Source: an uncultured Sphingomonadales bacterium
GTDB taxonomy: Bacteria; Pseudomonadota; Alphaproteobacteria; Sphingomonadales; Sphingomonadaceae
Assembly (NCBI GenBank): GCA_903834285.1
Contig: CAILIO010000405.1
Coordinates: 1 to 43,697 of the forward strand
Direction: 5' to 3'
Length of the DNA: 43,697 bases
Shown here: in pieces, positions 16,494 to 25,901 of the stretch
Layout of the letters: each line of letters begins with the position of its first letter
Position numbering within the stretch: the stretch's first letter is position 1
Program-made: the position numbers and the translations under genes
Notes under the pieces: generated by a model
Seen by the model: only the letters and a program-made list of their open reading frames with translations
Told to the model about the DNA's origin: nothing
Databases searched by the model: none

Positions 16494-17480
16494 ATGCATA
16501 CTGTTCGCAATCGCATGGCTTCGCGGCCTCCGACGTCCAACTCCTTTCCGGCAGGCCACAAGCCGCCCGGTCGGCATGATGCGGCCCACGTGCCACGCGG
16601 CTCGATGGCGATCCCGCTGGCGGTGGCGGAGGAGTCCAGCCTCGTCGAGACACGGGCGCAGCGGCGGCGCAATCCCAAGGGCAAAAAGGCGCGCAAGGCT
16701 GCGGTACGAATGGCCGCGGCGCGCGAAGTTCAAGCGCTGCTGGCCGAGGCTCCCAAGGCCGGCCCCCTCGCACCGCCGAAGCGCAAGGGCAAGGACAAGG
16801 GCAAAAGCCGGAATCAAGGCAAGGCCGCCAAAGCCCGCAAGCCGGCTCCGCTCGCACCGGGTGTGGCGGTGGCCCTGCCAGAGACGCCCCCGGCGATGGC
16901 CCTGCCGCTGGCGCTTGAGGCCGATCCGCTGCTCGAACAATGCCTTGCCGCTGAACCGGCGCTGGCGCTGACCTTGCCGGCGCGGGCCGAGCCGGAGCCC
17001 GAGGTGCAAGTGGTGCGTGTGCTGTCGCTCTCGACGATGCCGGAGCTGTTGGAGCCAGAGCCGGAACCTACGGGAAATCCCGCACCGCGCGCCTTCCTGA
17101 TGCCTGCCGTGCCCGAGCCGCTCGTGGAAATACCGGTCGGGCCGGCCGAGCCCGATGCGATTCCGGCGCCGGAACCGGAGCCAGCGACGGCTCTTGCCGC
17201 ACTTCCCGAACTGCCCCTTCCCGAACTGACCCTGCCCGAAGCGCGCCAGCCTGCAGTGCCGCTTCCCCGTGCCCGTGCGCTCATCCCGGCGCGGCGGCAG
17301 GGACTGGTCGACGTGATCGCTTTCCTGCTGCGCGATTCGGGGCGGCGGCTGGCGCGCTGGTCGGCGCGGCGCCACAAGACCCGTGCCGAGCAAGCCGCGC
17401 TGCGCCAGGCCGAAGCGCGGCAACTCAACCTGCAGCGCGAGCTCGAAGCGCTCGACGCGCTGCGGCGTAACAAGGGTTAG
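16494..17480 (+). CDS. Hypothetical Lys/Arg- and Pro/Glu-rich protein with C-terminal coiled coil
   Basis: A protein of about 328 residues that I do not recognise. Residues 1-120 are basic (RAQRRRNPKGKKARKAA; PKRKGKDKGKS). The middle is Pro/Glu/Leu-rich with loose repeats of the type PEPEP and LPELPLPELTLPE. The last ~70 residues contain a short hydrophobic helix (LVDVIAFLLRD) and a charged helix likely to form a coiled coil (EQAALRQAEARQLNLQREL). There is no signal peptide. GGGAGG lies about eight bases upstream of the ATG at 16494. Third-position G/C bias supports coding on this strand, although a long frame is also open opposite. It separates tig from clpP, which are often neighbours. Confidence 0.6.
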   Translation: MHTVRNRMASRPPTSNSFPAGHKPPGRHDAAHVPRGSMAIPLAVAEESSLVETRAQRRRNPKGKKARKAAVRMAAAREVQALLAEAPKAGPLAPPKRKGKDKGKSRNQGKAAKARKPAPLAPGVAVALPETPPAMALPLALEADPLLEQCLAAEPALALTLPARAEPEPEVQVVRVLSLSTMPELLEPEPEPTGNPAPRAFLMPAVPEPLVEIPVGPAEPDAIPAPEPEPATALAALPELPLPELTLPEARQPAVPLPRARALIPARRQGLVDVIAFLLRDSGRRLARWSARRHKTRAEQAALRQAEARQLNLQRELEALDALRRNKG

Positions 17481-17483
17481 GAG

Positions 17484-18980
17484 TTATTCCCCCCAGCGCT
17501 TCAGCGAGGGCTTGGGCACCGCCACCGTCCGCGCGCGTTCGTAAGCCGCGCCCGCTTCGAGCACGCGCTTGTCGTCCCACTTGGTGCCCATGAACGAGAG
17601 CCCCATCGGCAGCCCCTCGACCGCTCCCATCGGCACGGTGAGGTGCGGGTAGCCCGCGATCGCGGCGAGGCTGCCCATGCCAACGTCGATCGAGTGATCG
17701 CCGGTCACAAGATCGATTGCCCAGGCCGGCGGCGACGTCGGAGCGATGAGGAAGGAGACACGGCTCTCCGCAAGCAGCTTGTCGATGCCGTCCGCCCCGG
17801 CAAGGCGCAGCGAATTGGCGCGCGCCTTCGTGTAGACCGCCGTGTCGGTCATCGCTTCGGCTTCCTCGAAGCTGTCCTGACCGAACCACTTCAGTTCCTC
17901 GGGATGCGCCTTGTTGAAGGCAATGGCGTCCGCGAGCGTGCGGGCGGGCGGTGTGTCCTTGAACGAGGAGGCGGGGACCGACTGGAGATAGGCGGCGAGA
18001 TCGGTGCGCAGTTCGTAAAGCAGCACGGTATATTCATCGCGGCCCATCTCGGCGGGCGGAGTGTAGTCGATATCGACCAGCACGGCGCCTGCGGCCTTGA
18101 GATCCGCCAGCGCCTTGTCGAACAGCGCGATCACTTTGGGGTTACTGCCCACGGCCTTGCGCAGCACGCCGAGCCGCACGCCCTTGAGGCTGGAAGCGGT
18201 CAGCCCGGCGGCGAAGTCGGTCTTGTGCGCATTCGAGTCGGCGGTGGCGGGATCGGCCGGGTCGCTGCCGGCCATCGCGGTGAGCATGAGCGCGGCATCG
18301 CGCACGTTCGTCGTCATCGGGCCGACGGTGTCCTGGCTGTGGCTGATCGGCACGACATGCGTGCGGGTGACCATGCCGACGGTGGGCTTGAAGCCGACGA
18401 TGCCGTTCAAGGACGAGGGGCAAGTGATCGAGCCATCGGTCTCGCTGCCGATCGCGCCCCAGGCCATGCCTGCGGCAATCGCCGCGCCGCTGCCCGAGGA
18501 GGAACCGCAGGGCGAGCGATCCAGCGCATGGGGATTGCGCGTCTGCCCGCCCACCGCGCTCCAGCCGCTGGAGGACTGGCCCGACCGCATGTTGGCCCAT
18601 TCGGAGAGGTTGGTCTTGCCAAGCACGACCACCCCGGCGGCGCGCAGGCCCAGCATGAACGGCGCGTCGCGGCCGGCGCGGTTGTCCTTGAGCAGCAGGC
18701 TGCCCGCCGTGGTTGGCATGGGATCGGCGGTCTCGACGTTGTCCTTGACCAGAATGACCTTGCCGGCGAGCGGGCCGGTCATGGCCTTGGCGGCCGCTTC
18801 AGCCTTGGCGGCGTCGGGATTGAGCGCGATCACGGCGTTGATCCGGGGCCCCGTTTTGTCGATGGCCTTGATCCGCGCAAGATAGGTGGCGACGGTTTCC
18901 TGCGCGTGGGCAGCGACGCCGCCGAGGGCTGTCGCGGTGAGCAAAACGGCGGAAACGGACTTCGCGGCACGACGGAACAT
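17484..18980 (-). CDS. Exported amidase-signature family hydrolase
   Basis: A 498-residue amidase of the Ser-cisSer-Lys class. A signal peptide (cut after AHAQ, about residue 27) places it in the periplasm. The catalytic Lys is in VILVKDNVE (near residue 79), the cis-Ser in the Gly/Ser stretch CGSSSGSGAAIAAG, and the nucleophile Ser in GSETDGSITCPSS. Such enzymes hydrolyse amides; the substrate cannot be told, though close relatives are annotated only as generic amidase or Glu-tRNA amidotransferase-like. It is convergent with the Lys/Pro-rich gene, with three bases between stop codons, and divergent from clpP. Confidence 0.88.
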   Translation of the reverse strand: MFRRAAKSVSAVLLTATALGGVAAHAQETVATYLARIKAIDKTGPRINAVIALNPDAAKAEAAAKAMTGPLAGKVILVKDNVETADPMPTTAGSLLLKDNRAGRDAPFMLGLRAAGVVVLGKTNLSEWANMRSGQSSSGWSAVGGQTRNPHALDRSPCGSSSGSGAAIAAGMAWGAIGSETDGSITCPSSLNGIVGFKPTVGMVTRTHVVPISHSQDTVGPMTTNVRDAALMLTAMAGSDPADPATADSNAHKTDFAAGLTASSLKGVRLGVLRKAVGSNPKVIALFDKALADLKAAGAVLVDIDYTPPAEMGRDEYTVLLYELRTDLAAYLQSVPASSFKDTPPARTLADAIAFNKAHPEELKWFGQDSFEEAEAMTDTAVYTKARANSLRLAGADGIDKLLAESRVSFLIAPTSPPAWAIDLVTGDHSIDVGMGSLAAIAGYPHLTVPMGAVEGLPMGLSFMGTKWDDKRVLEAGAAYERARTVAVPKPSLKRWGE

Positions 18981-19118
18981 GGATTACCCCCTGTTGAATT
19001 GCGCGGAAGCTGCGGCCAAGCGCGCGGCCACGCAAGCGCATCGAGGGGCAATCCTTGCGGATTTCACCGATCTTGCACCACTTTTCACACGCTGCGGCGC
19101 GGATGCGCGGTTAACGCC

Positions 19119-19150
19119 CTTGAACATCCAGCCGCGGCACGCGACATAGG
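19119..19150 (+). promoter_or_regulatory. Possible heat-shock-type promoter of clpP
   Basis: CTTGAA at 19119-19124 is followed 18 bases later by GACATAG, about 25 bases before the clpP start. CTTGAA is the -35 core used by RpoH; the -10 part is a poor match to the E. coli consensus. rpoH itself is at 30042. Confidence 0.3.
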
Positions 19151-19173
19151 CTTCGCACATCCAAGAGGACTCT

Positions 19174-19884
19174 ATGCTCGATATTTATGGCGGCCACGGC
19201 GCATCGGCTTACGGAAACCAGGGGAAATTCAGCCACGATCCCGTCACCGGGGCGCTCGTGCCGGTGGTGGTCGAGCAGACCAGCCGGGGCGAACGCAGCT
19301 TCGATATCTTCTCGCGCCTGCTGCGCGAACGCATCGTTTTCGTAACGGGCGAGATCGAGGACCAGATGGCGTCGCTGATCGTGGCGCAGCTGCTGTTCCT
19401 CGAATCCGAGAACCCTACGAAGGACATCGCCATGTACATCAACTCGCCGGGCGGCGTGGTGACGGCGGGCCTCGCGATCTACGATACCATGCAATACATT
19501 CGCCCGCGCGTTTCGACCGTGTGCATCGGCCAGGCCGCCTCGATGGGCAGCTTCCTGCTGGCGGCGGGCGAGCCGGGCATGCGCATCGCGCTGCCCAACG
19601 CGCGTATCATGGTCCATCAGCCCTCGGGCGGCGCGCGCGGTATGGCTGCCGATATCGAGATCCAGGCGCGCGAGATCCTGCGGATGCGCGCGCGGATGAA
19701 CGACCTTTACGCCAAGTTCACGGGCCGCACGCTTGCTGAAATCGAGAAGGCGATGGACCGCGACACGTTCCTTGAAGCCGACGAAGCGCTGAAGTTCGGA
19801 CTCGTCGACAAGGTCTACGAATCACGTCCCGCTGGTGATCAGGTTGGCGGCGAAGAAGGTTCGGGCGGCGCACCCTCCGCATGA
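19174..19884 (+). CDS. clpP: ATP-dependent Clp protease proteolytic subunit
   Basis: A 236-residue serine protease subunit of the ClpXP/ClpAP complex, which forms a tetradecamer in the cytosol. The catalytic triad is Ser123 (QAASMGS), His148 (MVHQPSGG) and Asp197 (MDRDTF). Compared with E. coli ClpP (207 residues) it has a somewhat longer N-terminal leader ([17 protein letters not shown]) and a Gly-rich tail ([12 protein letters not shown]). AGAGGA lies just upstream of the ATG. clpX follows after 147 bases on the same strand. Confidence 0.96.
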   Translation: MLDIYGGHGASAYGNQGKFSHDPVTGALVPVVVEQTSRGERSFDIFSRLLRERIVFVTGEIEDQMASLIVAQLLFLESENPTKDIAMYINSPGGVVTAGLAIYDTMQYIRPRVSTVCIGQAASMGSFLLAAGEPGMRIALPNARIMVHQPSGGARGMAADIEIQAREILRMRARMNDLYAKFTGRTLAEIEKAMDRDTFLEADEALKFGLVDKVYESRPAGDQVGGEEGSGGAPSA

Positions 19885-19891
19885 TTTCGGC

Positions 19892-19935
19892 CTGATTCCG
19901 GCACTTTGCACTAAAATGACAGGGTGCCGGATCAG
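19892..19935 (+). terminator. Hairpin between clpP and clpX
   Basis: CTGAT-T-CCGGCAC (19892-19904) pairs with GTGCCGG-ATCAG (19924-19935), leaving one bulged T and a 19-base loop. It may attenuate read-through or stabilise the clpP 3' end. No direct T-run follows. Confidence 0.45.
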
Positions 19936-20031
19936 GGATTGTTCGCTATTTTTGTGTCCGGTTGATTAATGCCCTCCGGGTAGTAGGATAACTGGGTCCG
20001 CCTCTCGTGGAGGGGCGTCTGGGATTGAAGA

Positions 20032-21288
<1,257 letters not shown>

Positions 21289-21327
21289 TATCAGACTGCT
21301 TTTTCAGACCGCTTTTTCAAAGACATT

Positions 21328-21366
21328 AACCGCCCGCTAGCCTGAGCCAGCGGGCGGTTTTCATTT
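21328..21366 (+). terminator. Rho-independent terminator of clpX
   Basis: A perfect 11-base stem, AACCGCCCGCT (21328-21338) with AGCGGGCGGTT (21349-21359), encloses a 10-base loop and runs into TTTTCATTT. Confidence 0.93.
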
Positions 21367-21385
21367 GATCAGGGCTCTTTGACCC

Positions 21386-22096
21386 TCAGGCGGACACCTT
21401 CGCAAACCGCGCATCCGCTGCTGTCCAGGTCGCGGCGGCCATGAAGGCGTCCACATAGGCAGCGGCTTTCGCGCCGTAGTCCATGGCGTAGGCGTGTTCG
21501 TACATGTCCATCGCGAGGATCGGTGTGCCGCCGGCGAGGGTCTGGGTGTGGTCGCTGGCCCACTGGTTGGTGAGACGGCCATCGTGCGGGGACCATTGCA
21601 GCAGGACCCAGCCGGAGCCGCCGCCGAGTGCCTTGCCCATGGCCGAGAATTCCGCCGCCCAGCGCGCCATGCTGCCGAAATCGCGCTCGATGGCGGCGCC
21701 GAGCTTGGCGCCCGGCTTGCCGCCGGTTCCCAGGCACGAGAAGTAGACTTCGTGCAGGATCATCGAGTTCCACGCGATGAGTTCCTCGCGCTTCAGGCCG
21801 TTGAGCACGAAGCCGGGGGCCGTCGCCATGTCCAGCTTGGCCAGCTCGCCCTTGATCGCGCCGATGCGCTTCACCGCGCCGACGTAGTTGTTGTCGTGGT
21901 GGCTGGCGAGGAGCTTGGCGGAAAGGCCGGGGATCGTCGCCGGATCGAACGGCAGCGGGGCCGGGGCAGGGGTGAAGACAGGGCCCGAAGGGGCGGGCGG
22001 TGGCGGGGCCGCTGCCGTCTGCGCGGCGGCAGGGAGCGCGCTGGCAGCTGCAGCGGTCAGCGTAGCGGTGAGGGCGGTGCGGCGATCGATTTGCAT
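21386..22096 (-). CDS. Exported iron/manganese superoxide dismutase
   Basis: A 236-residue Fe/Mn-SOD family protein converting superoxide to peroxide and oxygen. The metal ligands are present: His66 (LLASHHDNNY), His115 (ILHEVYFS), Asp197 and His201 (MDMYEHAYAMDY). Oddity: it has a signal peptide with paired arginines (MQIDRRTALTATL...ALPAAAQ), followed by a Pro/Ala-rich linker. This suggests periplasmic export, perhaps by the Tat route. Fe/Mn-SODs are usually cytosolic. A three-residue deletion falls in the HxxxHH segment after the first ligand. The ATG at 22096 starts the signal peptide; the longer frame to 22174 is not needed. Confidence 0.87.
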   Translation of the reverse strand: MQIDRRTALTATLTAAAASALPAAAQTAAAPPPPAPSGPVFTPAPAPLPFDPATIPGLSAKLLASHHDNNYVGAVKRIGAIKGELAKLDMATAPGFVLNGLKREELIAWNSMILHEVYFSCLGTGGKPGAKLGAAIERDFGSMARWAAEFSAMGKALGGGSGWVLLQWSPHDGRLTNQWASDHTQTLAGGTPILAMDMYEHAYAMDYGAKAAAYVDAFMAAATWTAADARFAKVSA

Positions 22097-22233
22097 GGGA
22101 TGCGACTCCTTGAACGGGATGGCTCGCATCTTGGTCAGGAATGCGGCGCTGTCTATCTGGCAGGCGGGCGGCATCCCGCGGAAAAGGGGGCAGCCGTTGC
22201 GGACCGCCCCCTTACTTTCAGGCCGGCTCGCAA

Positions 22234-22803
22234 TCAGTTCGGCAGTGAGACCGCGTCGGTGACGTGAATCACGCCGTTCGACTGCAAGACGTCCGCCTGT
22301 GTCACGGTGGCCATGCCGCCCTTCTCGTCAGTGAGCATGACCTTGCCGTCCATCAGCGAGGCGACGAGCTTGCCGCCGGCAACCGTGGTCAGCGTGGCCG
22401 AGCCGCCACCGGCCTTGATCTGCGCGACGAGATTGGCGGCGCTCACTTTGCCGGGGACGACGTGGTAGGTGAGGACCTTAACCAGCGTGGCCTTGTTTTC
22501 GGGTTTTAGCAGGGTTTCCACCGTGCCGGCGGGCAGCTTGGCGAAGGCGGCGTTGGTCGGCGCAAAAACGGTGAAGGGCCCGGCGCTGCTGAGCGTGTCG
22601 ACGAGCCCCGCCGCCTTGACCGCGGCAACCAGCGTGGTGTGATCCTGCGACTTGGCCGCGTTTTCGACGATGGACTTGGTCGGAACCATTTCCGCGCCAC
22701 CAACCATCGGATAACCGGAGGCATGGACGAGGGCTGGCGCAGTGATGGCGGTAATGCTGGCGGCGAGCGAAAGGCTGAACGTCTTGAACTTGATGCGAAT
22801 CAT
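22234..22803 (-). CDS. Exported fasciclin (FAS1) domain protein
   Basis: A 189-residue protein with a signal peptide (cut near APALVHAS, about residue 29) and one FAS1 domain. The hallmark H1 block GPFTVFAPTNAAFAKLP and the H2-like LTYHVVPGKV are clear, and the end block NGVIHVTDAVSLP is present. FAS1 proteins act in adhesion or matrix contact outside the cytosol; bacterial ones are poorly defined. It lies about 140 bases upstream of the exported superoxide dismutase on the same strand, so both may share a transcript. Confidence 0.9.
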   Translation of the reverse strand: MIRIKFKTFSLSLAASITAITAPALVHASGYPMVGGAEMVPTKSIVENAAKSQDHTTLVAAVKAAGLVDTLSSAGPFTVFAPTNAAFAKLPAGTVETLLKPENKATLVKVLTYHVVPGKVSAANLVAQIKAGGGSATLTTVAGGKLVASLMDGKVMLTDEKGGMATVTQADVLQSNGVIHVTDAVSLPN

Positions 22804-22929
22804 GTTGGGTCTCCTGAACGTTGACCCCCCCTGTGGTGACTTTAGACGCGAAGGCCTACCGGGCGGGAGACGCCCCTTGGGGCGCTGGCAGGAGGTCAGC
22901 CAATTCCCGGAGCACCTCGGCGTGAGGCG

Positions 22930-23901
22930 TTATTCTGCTGCGGCGAGCGTCCCGTTCGCAGGGGCGCAGCCGTGGCCGGCGTGGTCGGCTGTCTCAACCT
23001 GCACGGTCGAATGGCAGATCGCGAAATCGTGCGCGAGCGCGTTCGAAAGCTCGTTGAGGAAGTCATCGCCCGGGTGCCCGGCAGGGATCACCAGATGCGC
23101 GGTCATCGCGGTTTCGGTCGTGCTCATCGGCCAGATGTGCAGATCGTGGACCGCACTGACGCCGGGAAGACCGGTGAGGAATTGCTCGACCCGGCGCGCA
23201 TCGACCGTTGCGGGCACGCCGTGGAGGCCCATCTTGAGCGAATCCTTGGCAAGGCCCCACGTGCCCCAGGCAATCACGCCGACGATGACGAGGCTGGTGA
23301 CGGGATCGATCCACCAGGCGCCGGTGAACGCAATGAGCGCGCCTGCCGCGACGACGCCGGCAGAGACCGCGGCATCGGAGGCCATGTGGAGGTAGGCGCC
23401 GCGGATGTTGATATCGTGTTCGCGCCCGCGCAGGAACATCAGCGCGGTGATCGTGTTTATCGCGATGCCGATGCCCGCGACGACCATGACGGGCCCGGCG
23501 GAGATTGGCTGCGGCTCGATCAGGCGGCGGATCGTCTCGACAAGGATCGCGCCGAGCGCCAGCATGAGCAGCGCGGCGTTGAATAGCGCAGCGAGGATCG
23601 AGCTCGACTTGTAGCCATATGTGAAGCGTGCCGAAGGCGGACGCGCGGCCAGCACGCTGGCGGCCCAGGCGACGGCGAGGCTGAGCACGTCCGAAAGATT
23701 GTGCCCGGCATCAGCGACGAGCGCCATCGAGCCTGAGGCAATACCATAGCCCGCTTCGATGACGACGAAGACGCTGTTGAGCACGATGCCGACGGCAAAG
23801 GCGCGGCCAAAGCTCGTGGGGGCATGGTGGTGATGGCCGTGCCCATGGCCGTGATCGTGCCCATGGCCGTGATCGTGGTGATGGTGGTGCGCGCCGGACA
23901 T
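22930..23901 (-). CDS. Cation diffusion facilitator (zinc/cobalt/cadmium exporter), His-rich N-terminus
   Basis: A 323-residue inner-membrane CDF transporter driving metal efflux by proton exchange. The N-terminal 26 residues contain fifteen or more His (HHHHHDHGHGHDH...), a likely metal sensor or trap. Six membrane segments follow. The metal site HxxxD occurs in TM2 (His67/Asp71, AGHNLSDV) and in TM5 (HMASDAAV), which is the zinc-preferring pattern (ZitB/ZnT). A cytosolic C-terminal domain ends with more His and Cys (DHAGHGCAPA). The ATG at 23901 was chosen at the start of the His-rich segment; the longer frame runs into rnpB. Confidence 0.9.
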   Translation of the reverse strand: MSGAHHHHHDHGHGHDHGHGHGHHHHAPTSFGRAFAVGIVLNSVFVVIEAGYGIASGSMALVADAGHNLSDVLSLAVAWAASVLAARPPSARFTYGYKSSSILAALFNAALLMLALGAILVETIRRLIEPQPISAGPVMVVAGIGIAINTITALMFLRGREHDINIRGAYLHMASDAAVSAGVVAAGALIAFTGAWWIDPVTSLVIVGVIAWGTWGLAKDSLKMGLHGVPATVDARRVEQFLTGLPGVSAVHDLHIWPMSTTETAMTAHLVIPAGHPGDDFLNELSNALAHDFAICHSTVQVETADHAGHGCAPANGTLAAAE

Positions 23902-23961
23902 ATGCCGGTCCCTAGCGCCTTCTTTTCCCGTAGGAAAACGCTTTGATGGCAGCAGCCCAAT

Positions 23962-24378
23962 TTGCCAGGGGGCCTGTAAGCCGGGTTCTGTGACGCGGAC
24001 GGTATCCCACTTGTGGACCGTATCCCCGCCGGCAGCCATTCCTCTAGGCGGCCCGTTGCCGGGCGCGCTCAAGCGACCAACCCGGACTGCTGGCCCGAAA
24101 CAGGCCTGCTCCTGAAGAGCGCGCAGTCCCTATTCGGTCTTGCTCCGGGTGGGGTTTGCCTTGCCGCTCCTGTTGCCAGTCGCGCGGTGCGCTCTTGCCG
24201 CACCCTTTCACCCTTGCTGGCCTGTTTCCAGGCTTAGCGGTCTGCTCTCTGTGGCACTTTCCCTTGACCCTTGGCGCAATGCCTCAGGCCCGGCGGGCGT
24301 TACCCGCCACCCTTGTTTCGTGGAGCCCGGACTTTCCTCGGCATCTTTCGATGACGCGGCTGCCCGGCCCCCTGGCGA
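23962..24378 (-). ncRNA. rnpB: RNase P RNA, class A
   Basis: The catalytic RNA that matures tRNA 5' ends, about 415 nt on the minus strand. Conserved CR-I is seen as GAGGAAAGTCCGGGCTCC near the 5' end. The 3' region has ACAGAACCCGGCTTACAGGC. Helix P1 is closed by GCCAGGGGGCC at the 5' end (24376-24366) and its complement at 23974-23964. Internal pieces such as GGGTGAAAGGGTGCGG and AGAGGAATGGCTGCC fit the class A core. The exact ends are estimates from P1. Confidence 0.95.
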
Positions 24379-24382
24379 GGGG

Positions 24383-25087
24383 TCACCTAGCACGCCCGAG
24401 ATCACGTTCCAACAGGAGCTCGAATAGCAGCGCGCCGATCTGCCCGTCGATCTCGCCATCGATGCGCGCCGGTCGCCAGCGGCGCTGGAAGGCGCGGACT
24501 GCGGCTTCGGGATCGGTGATGTCATAGCCGAAGCGTTCAAGCGCGAGGTAGAAGGCGCCTGGGTTGTCATAGACAAGGCGCATGGTGAGCTGCGGCTTGG
24601 GCAGCACGAGGCGGTAGCGCGCGAGCATGTCCCAAGGAAAGAGTTCGCCGGGATCCTCCTTGCGCGCCGGGGCGACATCGGAATGGCCGACGACATTGGC
24701 GCGCGGCACGTTGTGGCGCTTTACGATATCGCCCAGCAGCGGGATCAGCGCTTCCATCTGCGCTTCGGGGAACGGGCGATATCCGAATTCGTGGCCGGGA
24801 TTGACGAGCTCGATCCCGATGCTCGCCGAATTAACGTCTGTCACCCCCCGCCACGAGGAGCGGCCCGCATGCCAGGCGCGCTTGGCCTCGTCGACAAGGC
24901 GGATGACGGTGCCATCCTCTTCTATAATGTAGTGGGCGGAGACTTCCGCCGCCGGATCGCAGAGCCGCTCCAGAGCCTCGGCGGCGTTTTTCATGCCGGT
25001 GTAGTGCAGGACCACCATGGAAACGGGGAGCTTTCGCTCGTTCCAGTTGGGCGAGGGGACTTCGCGGTGGACCAGCCAGCGGTTCAT
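24383..25087 (-). CDS. N-acetylmuramoyl-L-alanine amidase (AmiD/AmpD family)
   Basis: A 234-residue zinc amidase that cleaves the bond between MurNAc and L-Ala in peptidoglycan fragments. Zinc ligands fit His28 (VLHYTG), His135 (VVGHSDV) and Asp145 (RKEDPGELFPW), with the catalytic Glu93 (IGIELVN). The last ~55 residues (LERFGYDITDPEAAVRAFQRRW...) resemble the small helical peptidoglycan-binding domain of AmiD. No signal peptide is seen, so a cytosolic recycling role (AmpD-like) is possible. It starts six bases after chpT, so the two are in one operon. Its stop lies about five bases before the 5' end of rnpB. Confidence 0.9.
   Translation of the reverse strand: MNRWLVHREVPSPNWNERKLPVSMVVLHYTGMKNAAEALERLCDPAAEVSAHYIIEEDGTVIRLVDEAKRAWHAGRSSWRGVTDVNSASIGIELVNPGHEFGYRPFPEAQMEALIPLLGDIVKRHNVPRANVVGHSDVAPARKEDPGELFPWDMLARYRLVLPKPQLTMRLVYDNPGAFYLALERFGYDITDPEAAVRAFQRRWRPARIDGEIDGQIGALLFELLLERDLGRAR
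24384..24412 (-). promoter_or_regulatory. Putative rnpB promoter inside the 3' end of the amidase gene
   Basis: On the minus strand, TTGGAA (24412-24407) and TAGGTG (24389-24384) are separated by exactly 17 bases. A start seven bases further would fall at about 24377, the base of helix P1. The -10 match is only partial. Confidence 0.45.
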
Positions 25088-25093
25088 GGCAGC

Positions 25094-25777
25094 TCAGGCG
25101 GCGACGGGCAGCATGGCCCCCATGACCAGTGCTTCGGGTGCGGCGTGGTACTGGAGCGTGCCACCGAGGCCATCGACGAGCTGGCGGAGCATGGCGGCGG
25201 GCGCGGTGCGACTGGAGAGTTCCTCCGCCGGGAGTGCGCCTTCGAGCGCGAGGCCGACGTTGCGATCGAACACCACGCGCGCGCCGCTCGCGCGGATCAC
25301 GATCTCGCTGCAGGGCTTGGCGCCATCCCCATCGTTCTTGGCGGTGCGCAGTTCGGCGGCGATATCGAGCGTGCCGCCGCGCACCAGCGCCTCGATGCCG
25401 ATGAGCGCGAGGTTGAGCAGGGTCTTGACCGCAGGCTTGGGCAGGCTGTTTCCGGCCAGCGCCCAGTTGGCCTGAATGCGGCCGTTGTTGCCGACGAGCG
25501 CGTCGATCAGTGCGCGCGGTTCGTCGAGCGGGACCATGTCTCCAAAGCCGCCGGCAGCACCGAAGGCAAGGCGGAAGAAGCGCAGCTTGTCCGCTGAAAT
25601 GCGCGCGCTCTGCTCAAGCAGCTCGAAGCACTTCTGGCGCATCGCGGGGTCCTTCTCCTCGGCGAGGAGTTCAAGGCCGTTTGAGAGAGCGCCGACAGGG
25701 GAGAGCATGTCGTGGCACAGGCGCGAGCAGAGCAGGCTGGCGAGATCGGGAACGGCTGCTGGATTAGGGGCGGTCAT
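25094..25777 (-). CDS. chpT: Histidine phosphotransferase ChpT
   Basis: A 227-residue histidine phosphotransferase. The phospho-accepting His22 lies in LLCSRLCHDMLSPVGALSN, within a helical hairpin. The rest is a degenerate HATPase-like domain (LNLALIGIEAL ... GALPAEELSS) without ATP-binding boxes, as in Caulobacter ChpT. ChpT relays phosphate from CckA to CtrA and CpdR and so controls cell-cycle transcription and ClpXP proteolysis. It is followed after six bases by the wall amidase gene. This gene is a strong marker of alphaproteobacteria. Confidence 0.92.
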   Translation of the reverse strand: MTAPNPAAVPDLASLLCSRLCHDMLSPVGALSNGLELLAEEKDPAMRQKCFELLEQSARISADKLRFFRLAFGAAGGFGDMVPLDEPRALIDALVGNNGRIQANWALAGNSLPKPAVKTLLNLALIGIEALVRGGTLDIAAELRTAKNDGDGAKPCSEIVIRASGARVVFDRNVGLALEGALPAEELSSRTAPAAMLRQLVDGLGGTLQYHAAPEALVMGAMLPVAA

Positions 25778-25901
25778 GTTCAGGATATCGACCTTTTAGA
25801 TGAATGAAGTTGACACAGTCCTGAGCAATCTTCGCGGGGCCCTGTTCGGGAGAGCGGCGAAGCGTGCGGGGATGGGCCATGCGTGACGTCACAGCTCTGC
25901 T

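Noticed and set aside
15993..17423. A 476-residue frame on the minus strand opposite tig and the Lys/Pro-rich gene
   Set aside because: It runs through the antisense of tig and its terminator and is rich in Arg/Ser/Gly as expected for a GC-rich shadow frame; it has no domain pattern.
17643..19739. A 698-residue frame across the amidase antisense and clpP
   Set aside because: It overlaps two well-supported genes in the wrong frame and strand.
23821..23895. Tandem repeat in the CDF gene
   Set aside because: The repeated CATGGCCGTG pattern is the codon run for the His/Gly/Asp-rich N-terminus, not a separate element.
23902..24072. N-terminal extension of the CDF transporter
   Set aside because: The extra residues are translated RNase P RNA sequence, so the start was placed at the His-rich ATG.
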